From positions 11,521,698-11,585,697 of the forward strand of contig OZ038482.1 of NCBI GenBank assembly GCA_964036315.1: a stretch of 64,000 nucleotides of DNA. Reading direction: 5' to 3'. Numbering within the stretch: position 1 is the first letter of the stretch; every line of letters starts with the position of its first letter. Shown here piece by piece: positions 52,966-63,924 of the stretch. The DNA comes from Acanthosepion esculentum. Lineage: Eukaryota; Mollusca; Cephalopoda; Sepiida; Sepiidae. A model generated the notes under the pieces. The model had not been told where the DNA came from. It made no database searches and worked only from the letters and a program-made list of their open reading frames with translations. A program made the translations under genes and the position numbers.

Positions 52966-53955
52966 AGCTTCATGTTTTTCAAAGTTTTCTTGACCTGAAT
53001 AAATAAAGTTTGACTTTAATAACACTATGTTGACATTGTAAAATAGTAAAAAGAGAGAGAGAGAGAAAAAAAAAACACTTAAAAAGTTAATCCCTCAATT
53101 TTTTAGTGAAATTTCTTATCTACAAAAAAGTTGACTGATAAGTTAATATAAATTGGAGCCCATATTGTCTACAGTTATTATTGGCTGAATTAACGCAATG
53201 CAGCAAAAGTTAAATGTAGCTTAAATAAAACAATATACATTCTTGCATCATAAACAATGGTAGAGTCAGCCAGGTGCAATGGTATGATATTGAAACATCT
53301 GAAATTATCAATGACCCCAGATGACACACCCGAGTACATCTTTGTGGTGTATATGATGTACTTCTGGAAATTAAAATAAGAATCACTTTAATTAACATAG
53401 AAATTTCTTCAATACATTAAAAACAAATCATATCTACACAAAGGAAACTTTTTAGGAAATAAGTTGTAAAAATATTTCTCACAATGTGCACATCAATAAA
53501 AGCCTTCGTTTTGAAATATTAAACTCTAAGTTGGCAATTAAAGCACTCAGGATATAAATTGCTTCATCGCAGAAAAATATGTGTTCATTGTTACAATATA
53601 GCTGCCGTCGTACTCAAATCTTAAAGGTTTCCTATTTTAGAAATTCACTTTCAAAGTTTAAAAGAATTTTTTTTCCTCCATTTTAAAAGAATTCTGTTCT
53701 CTGTATATTGATTTTTCTACCTAACTACATGATTATGTTGTTCTGGGTTTCATTTAGGAGAGAGAAACAGCTGCATTGAATTTTGAATCTATTTATACAA
53801 AATCTAATTTCAGTTGATGACATAGAAGAACTAAGTTTACAAACAATGGAATGAAAAGTATAAAAAAAGGTTAACATGAGGTCAATTAACTACCTATTTA
53901 CTTCAGTAAGGTAATCAGGTAATGCCAAGTAAGTAAGTAGCTTTAAAACTGTGCT
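52966..53955. other. no recognisable feature
   Basis: AT-rich; a short GA run at 53055-53067. Confidence 0.4.
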
Positions 53956-53957
53956 AC

Positions 53958-54075
53958 AAGGGGGTGCTGAAAAATTATTGACTCAACATGCTTATCCAAA
54001 ATGAGTATTCTGACACGTTATCAATGAAAGACTAATTTTAAGAAGGTGGTTGAGCCGCAAACTTTTCAGCACACA
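53958..54075. mobile_element. short mariner-like MITE
   Basis: Ends GGGGGTGCTGAAAAA and ACTTTTCAGCAC, related to the MITEs in the inverted duplication, about 115 bp long. Confidence 0.6.
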
Positions 54076-54167
54076 CACTTGTGCATTTTAGATGGAATCA
54101 ATATTTTACTTCAGAGGACAAATTATTATATTAATAATGAAAATAATTCAGGTACTTAAAATTTGAT

Positions 54168-54464
54168 AGTCCTGGGTATGACGATAAACTACGAAAGCCT
54201 CTGATAGGGAGAGATTGGAATTTTTGAGCATGGTACAACCATCTCTTAATTGTTGTTGTTCCCAGGTCCAACCTGACTTGTGGTAGTAGCACCTTTGAGG
54301 GTCTCAGTTATTGGCAAATAATGACCCCCCCCACCACCACAAACAAAAATCAAAACACTAGGAAAGTATAAAAATACCAGCAATAGATTTTTGTAAAAGA
54401 ATTAGTAATAAGTACATTTTTGTAGCAAAATGTCCAGCAATACATTTTTATAGCAAAATTGAAG
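54168..54464 (+). mobile_element. F1 element, front half (split copy)
   Basis: Begins GTCCTGGGTATGACGATAAA and runs to CCAGCAATA repeats. The expected 3' end is missing here and appears at 55354-55432, after the Penelope-tailed SINE. Confidence 0.7.
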
Positions 54465-54465
54465 A

Positions 54466-55215
54466 TTATTTACATTATTCAGACTATTGTCCTCATCTTT
54501 GTCGCCATGTTTATCACAACATTTTGCCCGTTGTACGCTCTGGCTTTCTTCAGGTGGTTGGAATGTTGAACTGAACCCTTTATTTCACTCACTGGGGTAG
54601 ACTGTTCTAGTTCCACGTGCCATGTTTAATGGATGTCAGTTATCTCCTGTTGATTCCCTTCTCCAAGTTCTCAACTGGCTTAACCGGGTATTGAACTCAC
54701 ACTATTTGGGTCTTGTCACTGGATCTAACCAACACATTTATCCATTGTGCCATGTGTCCCCAACCACCTGAAGAAGGCAGGAGCATACAACAGCTGAAAC
54801 GTTATAATAAAAATGGCGAGAAAGATGAGGACAATAGTTGGAATAATGTAAATAATGTACATAATACCTCATCTCAGAAATATAGACAGATACTGAAAGG
54901 TCGAAACGTTGTAATAAATATGGTGACAAAGATGAGGACAATAGTCCGAATAATGTAAATAGTGTACATAATACCTCATCTCAGAAATATAGACAGATAC
55001 TGAAAGGTCGAAACGTTGTAATAAATATGGTGACAAAGATGAGGACAATAGTCCGAATAATGTAAATAGTGTACATAATACCTCATCTCAGAAATATAGA
55101 CAGATACTGAAAGGTCGAAACGTTGTAATAAATATGGTGACAAAGATGAGGACAATAGTCTGAATAATGTAAATAGTGTACATAATACCTCATCTCAGAA
55201 ATATAGACAAATACA
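54466..55215. mobile_element. Penelope-tailed SINE with inverted tail and 107-bp tandem array
   Basis: A minus-oriented copy from tail (54466) to tRNA-like head (about 54763, CATTGTGCCATGTGTCC), directly joined to a plus-oriented tail (CCACCTGAAGAAGGCAGG). That tail's end then repeats in tandem with a period of exactly 107 bp: repeated TGAAAGG at 54894, 55001, 55108. Repeats are nearly identical and read CTGAAAGGTCGAAACGTTGT, then GACAAAGATGAGGACAATAG. They differ from the first tail by lacking most of the CTGAAGA-to-GAAA interval. Confidence 0.85.
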
Positions 55216-55353
55216 AAATAACTGTCAGTGATTAATTTCATTTCTTGTAAAGAGAAACAAGTTCTCAATCCTCGTTTGATTTTACCAGATTATTTGGTAA
55301 AAAAATCCATCTTAGTAATTATAATTTAATCATGAAATAATGTCATTCTCTTG

Positions 55354-55432
55354 AATTGATTTCAGCATTAAATGACCCATACAGGTTTTGATATGCCACT
55401 GAACAAAAACAACCAAACCAAACTAAAAATTT
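55354..55432 (+). mobile_element. F1 element, 3' end (split copy)
   Basis: CAGCATTAAATGACCCATAC, then TTTTGATATGCCACTGAACA, matching the single F1 3' end. The other half lies at 54168-54464. Confidence 0.65.
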
Positions 55433-55531
55433 GATAAATTCTTTTAGATATAATTAAGCTGGATATCACACCACCTTTTCCTCAACTATTATGTTTAACC
55501 ACTTTAAGGTGTTATTAAAATTTAATCAATG

Positions 55532-55613
55532 CTACCTCTGTCCCATAACAGTTGTTACATTTAAATACAAAATTTCTACAATAAACAATACAATTATTTT
55601 GGGACAGAGGTAG
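55532..55613. mobile_element. 82-bp MITE
   Basis: Exact terminal inverted repeat CTACCTCTGTCCCA / TGGGACAGAGGTAG around AT-rich DNA. Superfamily not assigned. Confidence 0.75.
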
Positions 55614-55719
55614 TAATATATAAGAACATTTTATTATCTGAATTTCTCGATGCATTCTTTAAAAATAGAGTAAGTAATAAAAAGGTGATTAAAACTTAGA
55701 TAATATCTTCTTTTATGTG

Positions 55720-56135
55720 CCATGTTTTAAAATATTATGAGTGATCATGGCTCTCTACTACTTCCTATCCTTTGTAGATCTTAGCTTTGTCTTTTTACTA
55801 TCCCTTCCAATTCTACCATTCATTTGTTACGTTGGTTGCTTACTTTCTCCCTCAGTCTCTGTTGCCTTCAGTGTCTCCTGAGTGTCAAATTCTCCAAGTC
55901 CTCATTCCTTGTTATGTATTATAGAAAGTTCATTTGTCCTTCTGGTCCTAAGCATGTTTCTTTTTTGTTCCCATTTTCCTTCAAACTTCCTCATTGTTCA
56001 CATGTTCTATGTATAGTATTCTCAGCCAGAATTCTACTGAGGAAACACATCTCTTTTGCCTCTTCATCTGTAAGGAAAGTGTCCAATAGATCAGCACTCT
56101 TTTCTTTGTTTCTCAAAATGTCCTCAATCTTGTTA
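55720..56135 (-). mobile_element. LINE C-terminal fragment (KEGLENL family)
   Basis: The inverted 3' end (ATGATCATGGCTCTC-like at 55742) and CCTGAGTGTCAAATTCTCCA block match the other copies. Minus-strand frames are broken by stops. Confidence 0.65.
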
Positions 56136-56734
56136 TTTTGATCATTATATTTTGAAAATTGGATCAAGTGTATGTTACATTCAGTAATATTCAGTTTTTA
56201 AAAAATAATTTCACTTCCCCGCTGATACAGGTGTTCAAAATTGATGTCTCAGTTCAGATGAAATATTAGAAATTTTGAGCTTTTTCAGAATTGCCAGCAT
56301 ATCTATTAAGTCAATATTTAGGACTTAAGCAATTTTTCATAGCCTGTTCAAACTAAATTCATTCTATTTCCAAATGTCGGTTAGTGCAAAGGACAGATGC
56401 CGTCTGTAAGGATGGATCTCCAGGCAATAAAGTCATTAAAACATTTTCCCTGCAAGAAATTTATCTTTCTGCAATCTTTATTTGAGGAAGGCAAGAAAAT
56501 ACATTGGCCAAAACAAGAAAGATGAGGATATTCATCTGAATGATTCAGAAATAGAAAATAACATCAACTAATTTGCAAGTACAATGGACATTATTTTAAC
56601 TCCACAGGATAAATGCTAGGATAGAAATGCTATACAAATACAGACTTCATCAAGCATCAATGATTCAAAACTTTTGTCCAATCATTTGCATAATTTTTAA
56701 TGTCCATTGTCCTCTCCAGTGAATCTTCTTTAGG
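56136..56734. other. mostly unrecognised; eroded Penelope-like tail
   Basis: 56480-56560 reads TTGAGGAAGGCAAGAAAATA, CATTGGCCAAAACAAGAAAG, GATGAGGATATTCATCTGAA, similar to the PLE-like tails but strongly diverged. The rest is AT-rich. Confidence 0.35.
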
Positions 56735-57182
56735 CAAAAGATGGGAATAGTCTTATTTGTAACTCTGATGACATCTTGAAAAGATGGTATGAGCATTTTG
56801 ATGAGCTGTTACATTGCTCTTCTACTGTGGATGATGAGTTTATCAGACATTCTGAAGGAAGGCAGGGAGGGTTCTTTGTGTTGGGTAAAAGAAAGCAGTT
56901 TTGTTTTTGAGGCATTAAAGTTTACCAGCCATTTCTTGCTCTAGTCAACCACAGATTGGAGGTCCTTTTCAAGACCAATGGCCAGGTTAGTTTTGTCAGC
57001 GATACCAGATTTCCTATTGAGGCAGGAGTACAGTGGTGTCGTCTACATAGATACCTACTTGGGAACTGATGACATTGGGAAGATCGTTAATGAGGATCAG
57101 AAACAGTGTAGGACCCAGAAGAGGACCTTGGGGAACACCTGCATTCATGAGAAAGGAACTGGAGGAGAATTCATTTAGGATG
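56735..57182 (-). pseudogene. CR1/L2-like LINE reverse transcriptase fragment with intact YVDD
   Basis: On the minus strand: VILNEFSSSSFLMNAGVPQG (57176-57117), then PLLGPTLFLILINDLP, and IYVDDTTVLLPQ (catalytic YVDD box), then a stop. After one frameshift: KWLVNFNASKTKLLSFTQHK. The order PQG, LFL..INDLP, YVDD and W...FN..KT is the palm of a non-LTR RT. Downstream similarity fades by 56735. It abuts a gypsy RT fragment on the same strand at about 57183. Confidence 0.8.
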
Positions 57183-57184
57183 AC

Positions 57185-58490
57185 CTTCATTACACGGTTT
57201 AAAAGGAATCCATGACTAATCTGTTTCTATGCTGTCTGTCAACTAGGATTAAAACTTGAGCTTGTCAAGTGGATGTACTTTCTTTAATCACTCCCATCTC
57301 TAAACTTTTTATTAACCTTGGCCTTAGTAAAGAACCTATCAGCACTTACAAATTGTTTAGATTTAATAGTAATAGATTTGCAGTTAGGTTCATAATAAAG
57401 ATGCTATATCTACCAAGGCAGATGGTAGACTAAGCAGCTGGATTTGAAATAGACTTTTCTTATGGTTGCCAAATGCAAATGACACACTAGAATGTTGAGT
57501 CATGAAGTCTTGGTCAAGAATAATGTTACAACAAAGATTAGGGTAGGATATAATGTTACAACAAAGATTAGGGTAGGATATAAAGTTAAACACTCAGATA
57601 CCACTCCCTTAAAAGATTTGAATTGATGGTATATTGTCTTTTTATTAAAGTATTAAGTGATGATGAAGCCATGAACACGTTCCCTGTATCTTTTGGTGTA
57701 GTCAAGTGAAATAAAGGATATACAGCTACCGATGTCCATTAGTACTGTAGCATCATGTTTTTCAGTGTATCAAATTGGGTAACGATTATCACCAAAGCAC
57801 CAACTGACGCACAAACAAAATGCTCTTCTTTTTCCTTCATGGCCGGACACATTTTGCAACTGTGGTGAGATCGGCCCAAAAAAAATAACATTTAGTATTA
57901 GTTATGGCATACGTACCACTTGTAGGTAGATTTTTGTTTTCCATTCATATGGCACCAACTATGGATGAACAGAAAGCCCTGGCTTGATTAACCACCATGT
58001 GCAAATCAAGGGGAGGTTCTGTTTTCTAGAAGGTGCTGTCTGGTATTAGGGTGTAAGCTGGATATTAATGCATCTTTAATGCAGTCATCCCAGGTTTGAG
58101 CACCATTAACTGTCTTGCATTTCTCCACTAGTAGTTTCCCTTGAACATATTCAGCAATATCCTCCTCCTCCTCCTATCTTTGTCTATGAGTAGCTAGAAT
58201 ATATCGAGTGAATATTTCATTTGTTGATTTCATGTAGAATTCCTTGAGGTAATTTACAGCAGATTCAAAAGTAATATACATAGCAATATAATCATAGACA
58301 TTTGGGGTAATGCAATTGATTAAGATATCCAACTTGTCTTCTTCCTCATGCATATTATCGTCTACAGTTTTTTGTGGAAATGAAAAAAAAAAAATCTAAT
58401 ATCAGTGATTGAAGACTTCAGTTGCCAAAGATGAATTTGGAGATACATCCAAGTGTTCAGGTTTCAAGATTTTGTTCATGAGTTTTCAAT
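57185..58490 (-). pseudogene. gypsy-type retrotransposon gag, protease and start of RT
   Basis: Minus strand, in order: gag start near 58480 (MNKILKPEHLDVSPNSSLA); gag core 58340-58185 (DKLDILINCITPNVYDYIAM, LKEFYMKSTNEIFTRYILAT); after a stop, VQGKLLVEKCKTVNG and WDDCIKDALISSLHPNTRQH (58110-58030); a degenerate zinc knuckle around 57885-57830 (HHSCKMCPAM); a retropepsin motif near 57755 (LMDIGSCISFIS, where DTG or DSG is expected); a protease end ILDQDFMTQHSSVSFAFG (57515-57460); CKSITIKSKQF; and the RT start with QVLILVD..H.NRLVMD (57250-57190). Stops and frameshifts throughout. The rest of pol is absent. Confidence 0.75.
57521..57580. repeat. 30-bp direct duplication inside the gypsy protease region
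   Basis: TAATGTTACAACAAAGATTA plus GGGTAGGATA occurs twice in a row, adding ten in-frame codons just before the ILDQDF motif. Confidence 0.9.
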
Positions 58491-60050
58491 ACACTTTGTT
58501 TATTGTTATAAGAACAAGTTCAGAAAATACCTTGATGGAGGCTTTAATAAACAAACTTGTCTGTGACAGGGTTAATGTTAAATAAGAGGAAGACTAAGCC
58601 AAAGAAGGTTACAAATACAGAGTCCTAAGGGAGGTAATAATTACATGAAGTGTTCCAATTAAGGCACGACAACTGATGGACTGATAATAAACATGCAAAC
58701 ATTCACAAAAATATACAATAAACTGTATGTGTTTCATGTCTGCCAACATTGTGCTAGAGATTTAAAAAGTTTGTCCACTTTAAGAGCTATATTTGTTCAA
58801 AGGACAACTAAAATCTCATGAGGATGTCTTGTGATGGTCATATTCAGCAACAAGGTGTCAGCCATCATATAAATATATATGGACATCACTTGCCCTTTCA
58901 TCTCTTATCCTCAAAATCTCTTTCTCAGGTAGATTTATTCATTCATTTGCTATCTATCTTTAATACTTTTTGCATGGAGATCAGCTTCAATTCTGATAAA
59001 ATCATTGACTTCCAAATAATACAACATGGATTCCTGCTGACAGAAGCAATGTAGTGGTCAGTCAAAGAACATTGTTAGCCCGTCGATTAGAGGTACATGC
59101 ATTACATTAAAAAGTAAATAGGATCCAAGAATCTACTCATTCACTTTAACCTAAAGAAAACATATTTACATTTATATAAATAACTGAAAATCAACAATCT
59201 TTAAATTATTTTTCTTTTCTATATTATTTAAGTAGCAATAAAGTTACTTGAAAGATTAGGACAACAGTCATCATGGGAGAACTGATGCACAAAATAGCTT
59301 TGTACACCATTACTGAAGTTAGTCTGATTATCACTGGGTGCCATTGTAATATTACTTAAGATATAAAATTAACTGAAAAATGACTTGTATCAGAACCGGA
59401 TTATGGGAAATTTATTATTCCTGAATTCGCTTGTGTAAAAAGGATACATCAGATGAAAGACGAGGAAGAAATGTAACTTTCATTTGTCAGTTTTATTTCT
59501 ACATCACAAATTGCAAACAAACCTTTTGATCTTTTAGTCTCATCATGTAATAAAGAATTTTCTTGAAATTTTAATACAAATTTTGCCATCAATCAATTAC
59601 TTTTTAACTCTAATTTTAATCAGAGGTTTTGGTGATGGAAGCTGGGTGGTGAACTTTGCCCTCTCTTCAACCACTTGTCATTTCATGCTTTGTTGTTTCC
59701 ATCCTTGTTGCCAAGGGAATAAACAAAATAGGCGGTTCTTTTCCTCAGTTGTTGAGTTTTCACATGATTAATATTCATTGGCTCTCACTGCAAATCAAGT
59801 TAAAGTAAGTCTCTCTATGGAATAATGGAATAAATAAACTGATTTATCCTCTTGTCAAGGTTGGATAGACTCGAGGTAAATATATGACTAAGATTCAGGC
59901 TTATTTGCATGCAGGACCATTATGTTTGTTTTGGCCTTATTTTACCTGGATCAGAGTGTAGTATCTGCTCTATATTCAGTCTTTACGAGTGGGAATTGTT
60001 TGTTTTCTGACTATAAAATCTACATAATATTAAGAGGAAAAAGTAGGAGT
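58491..60050. other. unrecognised; may include gypsy leader or LTR
   Basis: The sequence just upstream of gag (58500-58750, minus strand) lies where a 5' LTR and leader would be. A minus-strand TGTTGGCAGACATG near 58750 could be an LTR start, but I cannot find the second LTR or a clear primer site. The rest is AT-rich with no recognised feature. Confidence 0.3.
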
Positions 60051-60051
60051 A

Positions 60052-60087
60052 AAGGAAGGTAGAAAAAAGTAAATCAGGTGAAAGGAG

Positions 60088-60124
<37 letters not shown>

Positions 60125-60163
60125 TTTCTCCTTTCACCTGATTTACTTTTTTCTACCTTCCTT
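60052..60163. repeat. near-perfect palindrome, 56-bp arms, no loop
   Basis: 60052-60094 is the exact reverse complement of 60121-60163, and the TA repeat between them is self-complementary apart from one mismatch (60096/60119). Confidence 0.95.
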
Positions 60164-60165
60164 AA

Positions 60166-60167
<2 letters not shown>

Positions 60168-60239
<72 letters not shown>

Positions 60240-60260
60240 GTGTGTGTGTGTGTGTGTGTT
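60168..60260. repeat. (TA)n(TATG)n(GT)n microsatellite
   Basis: TA units to about 60216, TATG units, then GT units to 60260, directly before a SINE head. Confidence 0.9.
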
Positions 60261-60261
60261 A

Positions 60262-60725
60262 TGGGTATGTGGTTAGAACATTTGCATTCTGACCATGTGA
60301 CCCAGGTTCGAACCTCACCATGGTCAATTTGTTAGGAAGGAGACTTCCTAATGTTATCGGACTGGAGGAGTCAATCCCAGCATGTGGAACATTTGGAAAG
60401 TTGCTGAAAACCATATCACAGGTTGACCCAAGCCTTGTGAGTGAAATTGGGTAGACAGAATCCTTGGGGGTTGTTGATAGCTGTGCTAGCAGGAAGTCAC
60501 AAGTCATTGAGTGTGCTGGCCTTGTTCAAATTGTTGATCATGCTAGATAACACGCTCTTTCCCAGAAACTTCAACTAAGGTCTGCTCAGCATTGTTGCAG
60601 TATAAACCACAGGCGGGCTCTGTGTGTGTTGAATAAACACAAATGTGCCTGAGCAAGCGTCTGCAATAGGGATTGGCTAACCACCCTAGTAGGTGGGTAT
60701 CTTCAAATACGAGTGACCAGCTGCA
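60262..60725 (+). mobile_element. S2 SINE, plus strand
   Basis: Head GGGTATGTGGTTAGAACA and B box CAGGTTCGAACCTCACC. The body has AGTGAAATTGGGTAGACAGA, GCTAGCAGGAAGTCACAAGT, CTAAGGTCTGCTCAGCATTG, GTGCCTGAGCAAGCGTCTGC, GGCTAACCACCCTAGTAGG. A full-length-looking copy. Confidence 0.85.
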
Positions 60726-60735
60726 CACACACACA

Positions 60736-60766
<31 letters not shown>

Positions 60767-60767
60767 G
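60725..60767. repeat. CA/CT/TA microsatellite
   Basis: CACACA, then CTCTCT, then TATATA runs. Confidence 0.9.
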
Positions 60768-60899
60768 TGTAACCCGGATATAAGAGAGATTTTCTCTGGT
60801 CCCAAATTAGAGCCTGTGTTAATAAAACAAAATAGACCAAACCCGGATATAAGAGACTTCTTCTCCGGTCCTGGCAACTCTCTTATATCCGGGTTACAC
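60768..60899. mobile_element. pogo/Tigger-like MITE with repeated ends
   Basis: Starts GTGTAACCCGGATATAAGAG and ends CTCTTATATCCGGGTTACAC (exact inverted pair). The left end occurs a second time in direct orientation (AACCCGGATATAAGAGA at 60839, followed by the related TTCTCCGGTCC). A further solo end lies at 60904-60918. Flanked by TA-rich microsatellites. Superfamily assignment rests on the CCCGGATATA-type ends and is tentative. Confidence 0.65.
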
Positions 60900-60918
60900 A
60901 TGTATATCCGGGTTACAC

Positions 60919-60924
60919 ACACAC

Positions 60925-60967
<43 letters not shown>

Positions 60968-60985
60968 AGAGAGAGAGAGAGATAC
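60919..60985. repeat. CA/TA/GA microsatellite
   Basis: Mirror-like set of short CA, TA and GA runs on the other side of the MITE. Confidence 0.85.
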
Positions 60986-60999
60986 CTCCCAAAATTCAC

Positions 61000-61690
61000 A
61001 TGATGAAAGACACATAATAAAAACAACAAATTTATTGTCAAAACCTTTGTATCATTATTAAGCTGAAGTAAGAATTTGTCATCTTGGATCATCAGGATCT
61101 TGGAAATTTTGGTTCAAAAATCTTGTTTTTATGATGTCAACACAGGCTCATAAATTTGTATGATAAATATAAGCATCATTTTCTGGTGAAAAAATTCATT
61201 GATTTGGAAATTCTTGCAAAAATCAGATAATGGTCAGATTTTATATTGTATTAGTTATAAGGACAAGTTGTTGGAGAATTTAAATCATAAACTTTTTTTG
61301 GTCAAACAGGACCCGCAGTTATAGAAAATCTATTCTGAATCGTCAAACTAAAAATGCAATAAAACTAAGACATTATTTAATTAGAAAAGCTTTTAATTAC
61401 TTTTATAAATAAAATATAACACGACTGTCCTAAGAAAAAAAACAAAACAAACTTTTCTATAAAAATTAATTTTTACAGCAATTGCTTTTATTTTTTAAAT
61501 TTTAATTATAATAATTTATAAGCTTTTAAATCTTTTAAAATTCTGTATTAATTTGTAGTAGTCAAGTGATATTGCCACTAACTTAAATCTATATTACTAA
61601 TTTTAAATGGAAAAGCTTATTACAATTTAATAACCTCCCCATACCCTAGTATTTTATAAGAATTTTGAGTTTATTTTATGTCTGTATAAA
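61000..61690 (+). repeat. old AT-rich repeat F5, uninterrupted copy
   Basis: Colinear with 29440-29771 plus 30560-30985. No ORF or ends identified. Confidence 0.65.
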
Positions 61691-62630
61691 GGTGTTGATT
61701 TTTACAGACAAAACACGCCACAGAAAACTTGTTGTATTGGAAGGGATAAGGGAGAGAATGAGAAGATACAGGTAAAGAGCAAGAGAAGAGCAGAAGCAAG
61801 AGATAATCTTAGAGTTCACACATTGTTCCACAATCAACAGAATTTGAATATTGTAAAAATTTGATAATATTTTGATAAACTTGCAAAACTATAAAATTGT
61901 TATTTTAGTTTAGTTTGTGTTTCCATGGAAATAATATTGGCTCCAAATTCATATTTTCTGTTAAGTTCAAATTCTATTAAAAGCATTTGATCTGAAACTT
62001 ATACTCCATAGAAAATAAAAATAAAAACAGCAAATATGGCACTAAACCACAAATCAAATTTTATCTCACAGAATTTGCATAAATTTCATGTTTTTTATCC
62101 CCCCCCACATTATGTTGTTATCTTAACCTTTTCAAAGTAAGAAAAAATATTTGTCTATTTTTATAGTTTCTTTCCCTGCCACCTCAAATAATTGCACTTT
62201 TTCTGTTTTCAGAAGGCAACACTTTTATCGTCATTTCAACCAGATTACTTTTGAAGAAAAAAAAAATCCCTTTTTTGTTAGGTTGCTTGAATAAATTGAT
62301 AAGGATTTGATTCCTATTACATGTGCAGTGCAGAATTAGATGCATCCAAATCAGCAACTGCTGAAATGATAAACAATTAATGGACAGACACAGCAAAAAA
62401 GTTATTTAAGAATTTCTCATTTATGTTATGTTTCTATATTGACTGAATCTCTCTCATTGCATTTAGGAATATTTTAATTTGCCAATTAAACATGATGAAT
62501 TAATTAGCATATGTTACTAAAAAAAAAATATTTGTTTTTGATATTACCATTATTTTTTTTTTTTAAATTTTTCCAGACCCTTTTTGTCTAGATATCTGAT
62601 CTCTATTTACTAAGTGACATTTCTATAAGA
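61691..62630. other. no recognisable feature
   Basis: AT-rich. Confidence 0.4.
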
Positions 62631-62634
62631 AACG

Positions 62635-63665
62635 GTCACTTTTGATATCACACCTCCATATCATTCCCTCATCACCAATCAGAATCTCTTCAGCTATGGT
62701 CAATGATTGTACTCTCAATGAGGTTCCCTGATTTGAACAGTGGTTCATTCTTTCACTCCAGGAAGTACCTGGTTCCTTCTGCCATATTTTATCTTTACAA
62801 GAGATTAAGCCAAAAATGTACCAGAGCCTGACAGCCAAGCTCTCAACAGACTTATCTCTGTCCAATAGCATAGCTTGTAACTTATAATACTTCAAGAACA
62901 AAGCTGATTTCTATTCATTATCACCAAACTGATCCTAAATTATCACCAGTCATCTTGCTTTGATCCTCTTTGGGGACTAAAATTCACTCCAGACCTCAAG
63001 TGGAACTCACATAAATAATCCATAGCTAAAGAGACTGGAAAAATGGTTGGCTCCTTATATTGCTCCAGGAAGTACTTAACATTATCCGCCATGCTCTGTC
63101 TATACAAGAACATGATCAAGCCAAAAATGGAGTATTGGTTCCTTCTCTAGCCTGGAGCTGCCCAATCCTTTCCTTCCAGCCATGACAGAGTTCAAAAGCA
63201 TTTCAGTGGGGCCTTGTAGGCAATTATTTTCCACACTACAACCCCCCTTGACCTACAAATGCAGCATTGCAGACCAACTAACCACTCTGTTACTATTTCC
63301 ATAAAAAATTGTTCTGATCAGCTACATTTCCTAGTTCCTTACAGCTAATACCCACCACGCCATGTACACAGGGGCAAACCTTCATTCCCTTCATATTCCA
63401 TTAGTAAAGAAGAAGTTCCATTCAGACATCAACTTCTTAAGAGCAACTATGTTATGGCTGATGCTCCCTCAAACACTACAATCTTAACCTCTTCAAGTCT
63501 TTTTTCTAAAGGACTACTACTTTGCAGAACAGACTCCATTGTGGATGTTTACCTGAAGGCTATAATCTTAGTCTCTCTAAGTAAAGTGTCAATCTTTACC
63601 TATTTCCCTCATCCTCGTAATGTTCACTTCCTTCATATACCTCATTCATCATAACCATTTTAAAC
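62635..63665 (+). mobile_element. two tandem partial CR1/L2-like LINE C-termini
   Basis: 62640-62900 and 62950-63665 both carry the post-RT block (LHSRKYL-type, then a YLYK..I.PKMEYW-equivalent encoded around 63090-63135). The second copy continues to the C-terminal block (HAMYTGANLHSLHIPLVKKK-like residues near 63358-63420) and a 3' end at 63.66 kb. Frames are heavily broken. Confidence 0.65.
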
Positions 63666-63924
63666 ATTAACTTTCTACTTTGAGTGGCTCACAAGCCTTG
63701 TGTTTGGTGGATTTTAGTATTAAGAAAAATTTGTGCAAAGGTCTATTTTAAATTGATAATCACTATAAGCGGAGAGTCTCTAATATCAGACAATCCTGCT
63801 GGCTCTCCCCCACTATAAGACAATTCAGCTCTTTTAGTTTTTGATTCCAGTGCTGTTCATTTTCTGCTCTTCCTGAAGTATGACAAGAAGAATTGCATAA
63901 ACAAAATTGTTTGACAGTCCTTCC

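Noticed and set aside
54894..55215. Complete hammerhead ribozyme in each 107-bp repeat
   Set aside because: The interval between CTGA and GAAA is too short for stem II, and no stem I can be paired.
60078..60335. Frame rich in YIYIYI and VCVCVC
   Set aside because: Translation of TA and GT microsatellites; same for frames at 38774-39010, 39067-39306, 45708-45987 and 32128-32487.
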